From contig OY540816.1 in the NCBI GenBank assembly GCA_961205875.1, forward strand, positions 13,898,701 to 13,962,700: DNA of 64,000 bases, written 5' to 3'. Shown here in pieces: positions 34,708 through 47,400 of this stretch; position 1 is the stretch's first letter; each line of letters starts with the position of its first letter. Source of the DNA: Sialis fuliginosa. Taxonomy: Eukaryota; Arthropoda; Insecta; Megaloptera; Sialidae. The notes under the pieces were generated by a model. The model was not told the DNA's origin. It saw only the letters and a program-made list of their open reading frames with translations, and did no database searches. A program made the translations under genes and the position numbers.

Positions 34708-37340
34708 TCAATTATTATCTTTTTTTTCATATCTGTTTAATGTTTTCATAATATTATCAGTCAATACGTTTAATGATTCCAATTTTTTTGAAAATTTATC
34801 GGTAACATTACAGTTTTTTTTTGAACATCCACTTTCCACTTTATTATTATTATGATTTTTATATCGATTGAAATCATTTTTTAAACCTTTCTCCGGGTTA
34901 TTTAAATTATTTGATTGATATGAGAGTTTCCAAGAATATTCATAAATTGGCTCTTTAACACCTTTATCATCACATGTACATACATTATAATCAGACTGTT
35001 TATGATCAATTTTATTAGGGATTTTATCTGGTAAGATAACTGCAGTGCGAGAATTAGCAGAATGTTTCCAAGATTTCGGCGAAGAGACTTTTGCAGATAA
35101 AACGGGTTCATTAACCTCAGCAGATGACAATTTTGACATAACGGATAAATACTAGATAGGAAATATTCACATTAATATATAGTTTCACTACAATACTATT
35201 TAACATTTTTAAAGACGTTTTAGTAATATTTGAGTTGTTCATAAGCCAAAATGATTAACTCCACAAAAAGTTATTGGATGTTAAATGGGACATACAGTAA
35301 TTTTTTTAAATTTTATTGGTAAATAAATGAAACATCAAACAATTTGATAAGATATCTTTGAAACAAAACTCTTAAATCAACAAAAAGTGGAATCAATAGT
35401 TCTGGCAACTGAGTTCTTCATTTATAACTAAAAATGATGTAATTATTTATAAAATTTATAAAAAAAAAATTTACCTTTGATCTCATTGCACGTAATTCCT
35501 TTCTCATTTCTTTTATTATATCTTCTTTAAAATGTGTTTGTTGATCAAGTTGTCGACATTGTTCTTCTAAATTCTGATATTCATGACGTAATGCACGAAC
35601 ACTATCATGTTTATCAGCTACTTCTGCAGTTAATGCATCGCGAGTTTCTTTGGCAGACTGTAATAGACAATCTCCACTTTTTATTTTAAACAATTAAAAA
35701 AAAAAAGAATTATGTTTTAAAATTAATATTCAATATTATCAAAAAACAAATAATATTAATTATTATCAATGCAAGAATATTTATATCAAAATTAAAAAAT
35801 GAAACATTTTAAAACTAGACAACTATTGTTTTATTAAAGTACTAATCCACAGTGACAAAGTAGTGAATTCACGCCTGAAGATTAACTAGTGGATACGTAT
35901 CTTTATAAAACAAAATACAAAGTATAAAAAATTCTAACAAAAATTATATACACCACCCAATTTAACATCCAATCTGCAGAGTCCCTGCAGATTGGGTCGT
36001 GTATAGGCAAATCAGGGCGATTATATATAAAAAACACTACTTACTATAACAGTACCCAATTTACCCCCACTCTACCTCCCTACAAATCGGCCCTGCAGAT
36101 TGGGTGGTGTATAGAGGCCTTTAGATGTAAATTGTTAATAATAAAATTACCTTTTCCATTTTAGCTATTTGTTCTGTCAAAGCTATATTTTCTGCTATTT
36201 TCTTATTCAAATGTTCTTTTGTCTGTTGCAGATCATCTTTTAAGGACTGTAAATCCTGCTAAAAACATAATTACTATTAAAAATTTGAATATACCCATTG
36301 AATTTTGTGTACATGATAATGCAATAATATAAAGTATATTTGATATTGACTAATAAAATCAGAAAATACAACTGTGGGCAAGACTTGGCTACTACAATCA
36401 ACCAAAAATCGATCCGCGCTGTCCAGACTCTTACTGGAGTGACTCTAGTGCCCACCTAACAATCAAGTACATACCTAATTAACTAATGGTAATAGAACCC
36501 TCAATTTTGTCCAGCCTCTTGGAATATTTATAATAAATACAGATAATTTACATACCTTAGTTTTATTCTGATTATTTTCAATAGTACGAGTATTTATTAA
36601 TGCTTTAGACCTGAAAAATAAATACATATTTATGTATTATTAAAAATATTGTACAAATATAGGTATTTACCTTTTATTCTCAATAATATCATCACCATTA
36701 ATAGTATGGAAAGTTAATTCTTTAATAGACCATATTCCTTCATCTCGTATTCGACGAATAACCTCTAATAAATTTTTAACATCTGCTTCTAAATTTTTTA
36801 CTTGTATTGTTTCTGATTTATTTTTAACCTACAATTAATTGTGTTAAAATATATGTTATTAATAATTGATATTTAATAATACATCATCTATTTTTGAGAA
36901 TTCTTGAGGTCTACAACTAGAGGAAAGTGCTTTATAAACTGCTTGAGATGATTGTAGTTTTTCTTCTAACAATGTAACTCTATCCGATGCTTCTCGTTCT
37001 AAATCTTCAACAGCTTCTACTAGCATCGTATTTTGATCAGTTATGTCACGTACCCATTCTTGAAGCATTTGTATTTTTAACTACAAAATAATTGATATAG
37101 AATTAAGTAGGTTGTAATTTTGGTAAAAAACCATTGTGATCACCTCCGAAGCATCGACATTTTCTAGTTCATCGATCTTTTTAAACTTATCTTCATATAA
37201 TTTTTGAAATTCTTTTATAATTTTCAAGGTTTCAGTTTCACCACAAAAATTATCATTGACCATACAATGAGCCCCTGACCTAAATGGAATAAAAAATAAT
37301 AATAGTGTCTTAATATATATCATAATAAATTAAACTTACA
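34708..37340 (-). CDS. Coiled-coil protein, proximal part with its own stop (8 exons, 427 aa)
   Basis: Exons: 37340 (only 'AT' of the start is coding, 37341-37340), 37279-37144, 37080-36883, 36828-36671, 36610-36556, 36258-36151, 35657-35475, 35151-34708; coding total 1284 nt. The start ATG is split by the first intron (AT|G TCA GGG). The protein has an acidic N-terminus, then LKIQMLQEWVRDITDQN and further coiled coil (LRHEYQNLEEQCRQLDQQ). The last exon is non-coiled, Asn/Lys/Ser-rich, ending KTLNRYEKKDNN. AATAAA lies about 90 nt past the stop. Exon 35657-35475 ends in phase 0, so skipping the last exon would join it in frame to the central block. I do not recognise the family. Confidence 0.75.
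35945..36115. mobile_element. MITE-like element with repeated termini
   Basis: The left end 'tatacaccacccaat' pairs with the right end 'attgggtggtgtata'. A third, inverted copy 'ctgcagattgggtcgtgtat' lies inside at about 35985-36004. The element is in the intron between 36151 and 35657 and is non-coding. Confidence 0.65.
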
Positions 37341-38936
37341 TTTTAATGTTTATTTAAGTACTTTTGCGTTTAAAATGTAAATAAATAATTGTAAAATAAA
37401 TTCATAAATATTTTTGACATTTCTAGATGCCAAATTCAAAAACAACACAAAACTTCAAACCTTATGTTGGTAACTATCACTATTTATAAATCTTGAGGTT
37501 CATGCTACCTTGCACATGACTTTCACCATTTATGAATATATATTTATATCTCATTAAAATAAATGCAACTGCATTATATTAACTTAGAAAATTAAATATG
37601 ATATGTATATGTAATTTATGTAAAATAATATGCATTGAAAATAAAGATATTCAAAATAGATATAGGTACTAAATTGTAAACAAAACTGAATCAAAAGTAT
37701 CGATCATAAATTGTTCCTGCAGCATAAAGCTTCATTTTGATAAAAAATAATTTATTGGATATGAAAATAAGTATAATTATTAACTGGTATTTACCCACAG
37801 GAATAAGTAAATCCACAAATATATATAAAACAATATAAATAAATATTCTTCAATTTTTTCCATAAAAAATTATACTGTAAAAACAATAAAAAAAAATTCT
37901 CCCTTGCAAAAAAAATACCTTCTGGCCACAGAATAATAAAAGCTAATAAAAAGCTTCTGGCTATGCATACGTGTTCAAAAATTACTGGTCAAATCCAAAA
38001 ACAAAAAATATGTAATAATATTTATTTAAAAGAACATTAAAAACAATATACCTATATAATTATAATTGGTATTCTAAAAATGATTTTATGATAGAACACC
38101 AAAATATAATACACAACATCAAAAAAACTCATATTTTTTTTTATCCTACAAATTATACAAAAATACATATTTCATGTATGATCTAATTTTAAAAAATTAT
38201 ATACATCTAAATTGTACATACACAAATAATGCCACAATAAATATATAATATTTTAGGCACAATGTAAGGTAGGTAATAATGGTCATTATGAATATTTTAG
38301 TAATAATTTTTCCAATTGATTATTTTCTGATATTGGAAAATATTTTATATCATTTAAAATTTTTACATTAAAGATAATAAGATACAAATAAATATATATT
38401 ACCCCAGTAGCAAAACTTTATAAAATTTATTTTAATATATAGGGGTCGGTTTTCACATTTGTCTATAAAAAATCAAAATTATAACAGGATTTTACAAAAG
38501 TAGGTTGGTATCTACACAAAAATTTTGCATAAAATGTTTGTGATTTAAATAATAGTGCATGCACTACAAATTACAGCAGTAAAATGCAAGTGCCCATTTG
38601 TATTTCTTGTGAATGATTTGTGCCCGTAATATTGTGTTGCAAGATCAATAGACAGATATGCAGACCCCCACGACATTGCTGATGAGGTTTGCAAGCTATA
38701 ACACAAGATTACATTTTGATAAGAATCAAAATTTCATTGCTTTTAAAATTTACACTGATACTAGGGTATAATACGAAAATTAAAATATTTTAGAATACAA
38801 TATAAAATAAAAAGTTTATTATAATAGTATAAACTACTGTTAATAGATATATGTATTGTTATTATAATTGTTCCCCCTTTATATTATATATATTATGATA
38901 TTTAATAATATAATAGTAGTGACGTTAAATATTATA

Positions 38937-39128
38937 AATAATAACAACTTAATTGTCTAAACGTCAAAATTTAATGAAAATAAAAGAAAATGCAGGCTTT
39001 CGATTCACAGAATCATCATCATGCTTTTAAAAGGAATAGAGATGTTGTAATCTCAAATTGTATTCTTGTGTTTACTTTCAATTTCATTAAATTCTGACGT
39101 AGAGACAATTAAGTTGTTATTATTTATT
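38937..39128. repeat. Inverted repeat, arms of about 50 bp
   Basis: The left arm 'aataacaacttaattgtcta' and the right arm 'agacaattaagttgttatta' are reverse complements, with pairing continuing into 'acgtcaaaatttaatgaaa'. The spacer is about 80 bp. Probably a small MITE. Confidence 0.65.
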
Positions 39129-39759
39129 ATGATATTTTATATCTTATACATTTAACATTAAAAAAAAAAATAATAATTAAACATACATATTTAATTTTAA
39201 AGAGTTTACCATCAATCCTGTTTAAAACTATATTTCAATTATAAATTATGTTAATTGGTAGATTAAAAACTATATGTTCCAAATTAGTAACAACTCATCA
39301 CTGTAATCTTGTTGAGAATGATAAAATAATACTTTTAATTCATTTTGTAAACAAATGGTAATCAATTATAAATAGAAATACTAAAAATACAATATTGATC
39401 AAACTATCAAAAGTTTTAAAAATAGATTCTAAAAATTATTTTTATAAACTGCATTTGATTAAAAAAATAAATCGAGATATTCCTTTACCTATACTTTATG
39501 TTTCATAAAAAAAGTAATCAATTGGAAAAACTATTCAAAATGCAATAAAATATTAAAACATATTAACTATCTCTTTTGAAAATAATTATATATTATATTA
39601 ATAATTTATACAAAATAAATTATTCATGTCAGGTATTATAAAGATATCTGCGAAGTATTAATCCGTTAAAGTTTTATGCTCGCTTTTGTTCATGTTCTCT
39701 AAAAGAAAGTCAAGTATAGAAACTCGCTGTCCTATATATAAGATTCTGGGCATTAACGG

Positions 39760-39968
39760 GTTAAATATAAATGACAGCCCACTGACAATTCTAATCAATG
39801 GTATGGTTTAAATGAATGACCTTGACGCATGTGTAGAAAGTAGAAATTAGCGATCTAAAAGCAATGGTGAGTGTGTGCTCTAAAATCCTGAGCAAATTCA
39901 TAGCAATTTGACACCTTGCAGATAGCGTTAACTTAGCTTTTGCTTTGCAAATTCTTTATAATACCCAA
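39760..39968. repeat. MITE family A, truncated copy
   Basis: Shares the internal 'gaccttgacgcatgtg' and the terminal 'gcaaattctttataatacc' with the full copies at 40925 and 42402. The left terminus is eroded. Confidence 0.6.
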
Positions 39969-40924
39969 CATCAGTAATTAGATTTAAAAAGTGAAACAAA
40001 AATCTATAATATTTTACCGTGCATTTCAATATCACAGTATGTTAATGGAATATTTATTATCATTTAAAATCATTATTAGCAATGATTACACAACAAATAA
40101 CTACTAAAAAAAGTTAAATTGAGTATTCTAAAATAAAGTACAAGAATATATAAATAAAATTATGTAGGAACAATGAACTTGTCTATACTTTTTACTTTAT
40201 TTTAAAATATATTCTTTGTAATATCACAGGAAAACATAATTTAATATTTCAAGATTTCATTTTTATAATTAAACACAATTTATATTGATATCAATAATTG
40301 TACGTGTTAACTAACTTATCAGTATTGGATTCTATAACATAGTAGATCAATTATTTGTATATACGAGTATATATATCTTTAGTAGAATGCAAAAAGATTT
40401 TTATATTGGAACTCAGTACCACTATTTTGTGAAACCTTCTGCAATGTTCAGAGGAATTTGAACCGGTTACCAAAATAAAAAATAAGTAAATAAATTGAAC
40501 TGAAAAAAACCGAAGTCAAACCGGTTCAAGAAATTGTATCAGTTCGACTCTCTGCGTATAACTTTAAATATTAAAGTTTTTTTCGATTGTTGAATTTTTC
40601 AATAATTCATTCAGTGAAACTGGGTTATGAGATTTTCCATTTTTTTTTGTATAATTGCACTCCACTAATATAGGTTATATTAAATCACATATTATTTATA
40701 TTCTCTGCTGTTTTATAATTTGGACTTATACATAAGAATCTTGCATATAATATTTAAACTTGGTATGTATATTGCATTTATATAACTGTTGTTTAGATAT
40801 TAAAAATATCAAATCAGTTTTTATAGTCAATCAATATTTATGATGGTATTGAAGATATTACAGTCATAAAAAGATACATTTTCAAGTGAGGTCAATTACA
40901 GTACCCCAAATTATAGACATTTAT

Positions 40925-41252
40925 GCCCGGTATTATAAAGAATTTGCTTGAATGCAAAAGCAAATTAGCTTCCAGCTAACGCTATCTGCTAGGTATTAAA
41001 TATAAATGATAACACACTCATAGATGTAGCAAATGAAATCATATATTTGATAACCTTGACGCATACGCAGTGACTTAAAATAAGTGCTGTCAGGTGTACC
41101 TCATAAAATGCATAGCATTTACATTATTATACATTTATTACAACTGCTTTACAATATCGAGCAATTTCATAACAATTTAACACCTAGCAGATAGCGCTAG
41201 CTGGAAGTTAATTTGCATTTGCACTCAAGCAAATTCTTTATAATACTGGGGC
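40925..41252. mobile_element. MITE family A, full-length copy (about 330 bp)
   Basis: The termini 'ggtattataaagaatttgct' and 'caaattctttataatactgg' are inverted repeats, with pairing for about 90 bp through 'agctaacgctatctgctagg'. No ORF. It lies just past the timeless stop and may be in its 3' UTR or flank. Confidence 0.8.
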
Positions 41253-41467
41253 TTAATGTAATTTTTATTATCGTTACTATTAGTGTCACACTTAAATTTG
41301 TACTTCTATCGAATGTATGCCAAGTTCAATTTTATCACCCCTACCACTTTCTTCCCACAAAAAGTTTATTTTTACTTAACTTGAAAAGTTGAATGACATT
41401 AACATAGATCAATAACATATTGACCTAAACATCATTAAATTTAGCATAAAAATTAATTAAAATTTTT

Positions 41468-44400
41468 TTATAATTTTTCTTCTTCGTCACTGACGTACAT
41501 TCTTGTTAAATCCGAAACAACGGATGCAGTTTCACTCATTGTACCAATATGTTCTGATTCCTTCATTAGACTATCTGCTTTAACTGAATACATACAATCC
41601 ATCTTCTCAAAAAAATAGTTTTCATTTTCATCGTTGATTTCACATTTATTTTTTGTCTCAACCACCATTGCAATCATAGGAACTTCGTTAGCTATAGGTA
41701 TAGGAGTAAAGTCATCTGGTATTTCTACACTTATTTCTTTATCACTGAAAGGATTGTAATATTTTATATTAATAATGATTTAATTTTTAGTATATGTAAC
41801 CCAAGTCTTGACTTAATGTGTGATGAAAAATTGGTCAAAATCAATATTGATTTTATTATATAGGTATACAGCAATACATATACAATCATATGGCAGGTTA
41901 GGTAACAAATAGGAAATTATTTTATAGTGAATTAAAATAAATACCTTTCACTGTGTACCATATTGGAAGCATTTGTGGCTATAACCGTTTGTAGCCAATT
42001 TGTGGGAGGGTTTGGTCTGTAAGCAAGACATACATATATGTTATTAATGTATTCTTATTTTAATAAAGAAAAAGTAGGTACTTACAATGGTGTAAATCTG
42101 ATCATCGATATTGGTTGAACAGGTGTAAACGATTCACTTAAATAGTGAACATTTTCAGATTCGGTATCATCGTCCATTGAAGATAATTCTTCTACATTTT
42201 CTATACTTTTATTTATAAGATTGATATCAAAATATATCATTGCTAAAATAATAATAAATTATTTAAAAAATAATATTTCGTAATACAGCCATTCTTTATT
42301 ATTACGATTGTGGAATAAACAAATTAAAAACAATTTTTATTTATTTATTGTTATTTTTAATAATAACCCAGACAGCAATATTATCAAAATGATTACATTA
42401 ATTCCCAGTATTATAAAGGATTTGCTTGAGTGCAAAAGCAAATAAGCTTCCAGCTAACGCTATCTGCTAGGTGTTAAATTGTTATGAAATTGATATTTTA
42501 AAGCAGTGGTAATAAATGTATAATAATGTAAATGCATTTTATGAAGTATACTTGGTAGCACTTATTTTAAGTCGCTGATTGTACTTATCACGCATGCGTC
42601 AATATGTACGATTTCATTCGCTACATATTTGAGTGTGTTGTCATTTATATTCAGTGCCTAGCAGATAGCATTATCTGAGAGCTAATTTGCTTCTGCACTC
42701 AAGTTAATTCTTTATAATACCAGACCTAAGAGATCTTTTTTTGACATTTACAAAAATACCTCTTTATACCATTTTGAATTTTTTTGCTATCTCCCTGTGA
42801 GGGTAAAAAATATGTAGTATTAATTACATACTAAATATATAAACATCTTTTTAATCACAATAAAACAATACCACTCAATTTCAACATGTACCGTTTTGAC
42901 TTCACAATTGTTTTATTCTGGTTAAATAAAGACAGTTATGAACTGTCAGCCAATTAGAGCTTGCTAGACAAAAAGGTTGTGGTTCATTGTCCTATCTGTT
43001 TTGCAAGATAGATTTTTAACATTGAATTAAACCTGCCTAAAATTTAACGTGATCGCTCCGATATTTTTTTCCGTTTCACAGATTTCCATCTTACAAAGTA
43101 CAAAAAAAAATAATTACATTTCGAAATTTATTTTCAGTTTGTCCAGGTTTTCCAGATTAGGCAGGTTTCACTGTATTATATTTCTATAGATACAACTTAC
43201 ATTTGTCAATAGGTCCTAATTTTAATGCAACATTAAATAACACTTCAGCTGTCCAAAATTCAGGAACTCGAGGAAATATTAATCCTGTATCTGATGACAA
43301 ATGGAACCCTATTTTATGCATTAATAAAACAAAAGGTAACTGAGATAATACTTGTGTTTCTTCATAACTCCAAGCAACAATAGGAATAGCTTTTTTCATA
43401 ACTAAAAAGAAAAAATAACTTAAGTACTATAAACATTTTGTAAAATTATCTCTAATTCGCACTGTTTCAAAAATAATTCGAAAAATTTAAAAATCTACAT
43501 CAGTAAACATCCGTATCTGGTTGAAAAATCATTTTCAAAAATAGGAGGTTTTCTTCTCAGACAAAAATTAATCTTAAATATAAAATTTTACGCTTCTACA
43601 ATTTGTCGTATTTTATACACAGACATCATGGCGAAAATAGTCAAAATGAATTCAGGGAAGGTCAAAATGGATAATTCCATCAAAATCCGGATTTAAAAAA
43701 AAATCAGTTTTACAGTACTTACTTATACTATGGGTATAAGTAACAAAAAAAATGTAATACCTGAAAAATAATGAGGTATTGGTTCCATTATATGATCAGC
43801 ATTGGAATTCAACTTTCGATTCAAAAGCCTAATTTTTACATAGCACGCATCGAGTAACACTTTCTGTAACCACTTTATATAGGAACCAAAATTATCTTTC
43901 ATTAGTATTTCTCTCAGCATTATTATGTCATTGTCATCTGTTTGTGGCATCATAACAATACTATTATCGTTATAAACGTTTTGTCCTTTGACCCATTCAT
44001 TGTAAGTATCCATATTTATTAAACCTTGTTCGTAAAGTTTATGCAGAATTGAAAATTTGCTTTTAATAACACCTAATTCTTCAAATGATTTTACCATATT
44101 TGAAATTGGATCAAATGTGTGCTGACTCTCATCATAGTATTGTTTTAATTTTATTATTTCTTCTTCATTCCAACTGTAAAAATTATTATTGTATACATTA
44201 AAAAATACAAACAATTAAAAATAAAACATACTTCTTTTCTGAAGATGTACGAGTGTCATCTAGTGTAGAACAGCTGTCTGTTGTTAACGGACTTGTTCGA
44301 GGAGTATTTATAAACTTATGAATAACAAACTCAATTAAATCAGCCCAATCCTAAAAACAAGAACATCACGAACAAATAATATGTTCTTATATAATATAAC

Positions 44401-47400
44401 TGTGAATCCTTAAAAAATAAAAAGATTTGAACCAGTTCAAAAATTTTCTTTTCTATCTATATCTTAACGAATAAAACAATACACTATACTAAAATTTATA
44501 TCAAATTTACCAACTAAAACAGTTGTTAGCCAATCATTTGTGCTTTCAAATCCATTCTTTATACTCCTTTATACTAAGTAAATACATATTTATACCGGAT
44601 GTTTTTTTAAAGACTTTCTAACAGATTATACCCAAATAACAAATTTTCAGAAAAAATGTTTCCAGACAAAAGTTTCATAGTTTCAAGAACGCTAATTGTT
44701 TTTTAATTTTATTATTAATTTTTTTATGCTACTTTTTATATAGAAAAAAGTTCATCCAGAAATTTTTATTTGTTTTGTTTCATATCATAAAAAAATTTCA
44801 AACAAAAGTTGCTTATTTTTTCCCGTTAATTACAAATGTAAAAAAAAGTAGAACCTAAAAACCCATCAAGGTGACCCTTTTAAGATTATCTCATAATGTC
44901 AATATTTAGCATCCTCGAAACCATGAAGCTTTTGCCTGAAACATACAAGTCCTTAAAAAAACATTCAGTATATAGATACAATAAGTCCTCGACATACAGA
45001 TATTACATATATTTTTACATTTATGTACTCCTTAAAATATTAAATAATTTTTTCAGTATGTAACCACTTAAGTCGAGTACTTACTGTAGATATAAAATGC
45101 TACTTCGCTGAAAAGAATAAATTAAACCAAAATGATTTTTAAAATTTTTAAAATTATTTTTTCTTGAAATGGTCATGTCTTATTAAATGCAAATGAATTA
45201 GTCAAACTCCTTACATCACATATTTCATAGTCTGTTTCCCAAATAAGAGAGAATGTTTTAAGTATTATTGGCTGAAATAATGTTGACACTTTGTTCAAAT
45301 CGCCTCCAACATGATGCATCATAGTAAATACACAATCATTAACAAATTCACCATTATTTTGGAAATTTTCCAACAGCAAACCATATTGATGCATTATTTC
45401 TACTGTTGCAAATCTGAAAATATCAATAATTCCTATATAATATAAAAACATTATCAAAAATGTCAAAGCCGGTCTACACAATGATACTTAATATCGACAT
45501 TTATGTCTAGATTACTGTCTTTGCTGTAGAATAAACTAGAAAAATCGAAATATTAAAAATATAAAAATGATTACTTTTTAAGATGGTCAGTCATACTTAT
45601 TGAAAGTTTATTTCCAGGTTGTTTACTAGTATTGTCCAAAAATATCAACATAATATGATTTGTAACAATCAAATCTTGTAAATACTGTTGGTTTTGAATG
45701 CTTGAATTAAATTGTCGAATTAGTAATACAAATAAAGATTTTAAATTTTCTGTGGAAGCTATTTTTAACTGTAGTTGCATAATATAATTACGATCATCTT
45801 CACTGATGTGTGATAACTTTTTATACATATTCACTGCTTGCAAAAATTCACGAATTGCTGTAACAACCTGAAATATTAAATATGAAATTATAATTCTTAC
45901 AAGGAATTATCAATATGAAGTTTATTTATAAATCTTTTACAATGTTTATTATTTTATGATATTAAACATAAAAAAGTCAATAATATTTTTAAAGACACAA
46001 TTAAAATTACGAACTGTTCAAAACAAATATAAAAATAAAAACTTACTAAATGCAATCTTCTTAAACATGGTTTTAAATCACCACCAATCTGTTTTGTAGT
46101 AATTTCAAGTTGTTCGCATAAATTAACACCTTCAAATACTAAGTACGAGATAATATCAAATGAGAGAACCAACATTACATGTTCTAAATCCAATTCAAGT
46201 TGTGTAGAAAATTTAAGAAAATATGTTACTAGCCAAAAGAAATGAGATGTATCTATCTGAGCGTACATGTTAGACAATAACTGGCCATGTAGTTCTTGTA
46301 CCAAGTGACTGTAACCTTTGAGTAAAAAGTCAACAGTAAATTCTTTTAAAATATTTGATATATCATCATTTGTTGGCATATGGTGCATTAATCCCTTCAT
46401 ATTTATTCTGAAAATAAAAACCGAGACTTAATATTTAAATAATGCTTAAATTATAATGTTCCAATCTGTGTTTCATACTCATAATAGTAATTCAGGCATG
46501 TTACACAAAATTAATATTTAATAAAAAATTAAATAATATATAAAATATATTAATCTATTTGAATTAACTACGCACATATGTGTTTTACTCCTTTTAATTA
46601 ATTTTTTTCTTCTCCATTCCTTTTTATCTAAAGCCGACCCTCTAGCTTTATTTAATCTTGATTTTTGTGATGTGTGTGGTTTTTGATGTACAGGTTTTGT
46701 ACGAGGAGTATCGTCATCATTACTCGATGTTGATATAGATTCTTTTTCCATTTGAGTAGCATAACCGCAATCTGATAATTCTGATACCGAAGGACAATCC
46801 ATTTTTTTAATATTATTATTTGAGTTTGTAGACTATAAACATAATAATTTGAAATTAATATTAGTGTATTTATTTAATTAAAAACAGAAATTATATTTTT
46901 GTGAATGATAGTATGAAAAATGAAAAAAAAAAATTGCAAAATTAATTATCGTCACTATAATCAACAAAATGCATAGCCCTAAAATTGAATCATTCTTAAT
47001 ACAAGTAGTTAATGATTAATTAAAGATGTTATAAACCGTATTTATGGGTTTTTTTCTCTTTATAAAATACATAAAATTGTGAGTATAATGTTTTCCACAA
47101 TGAATACAGATTTAATGTTTTTTCTAAATAAAAATAACAATGATTTTTTATAGCTATATATTTTAATTTGAGTTAATCATGTTATTTACCGACATATTTT
47201 TCAAGATAGAGCTGTGCCGCAGTCCGAACGAGGTAAACATGGAATGATTATGTGACCAAGGCGAGATGTTGATGCCATCCTTCTATAGGCCGAATGACGT
47301 TCAACTTGGTTATAGGAAAATCATGAATTGGTCAGATGGATGTTCAATGATTAGAAGGTATTCAGGATTGGTGTAAAATGTAATGAATGAACATATAAAA

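Larger units (their letters stand above)
37341..41467. other. Gene-free stretch between coiled-coil gene and timeless
   Basis: No exon is supported on either strand. It is AT-rich with several dispersed repeats (separate entries at 38937, 39760 and 40925). The 5' UTR and promoter of the coiled-coil gene must begin just above 37341, and the 3' UTR of timeless extends below 41468. Confidence 0.5.
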
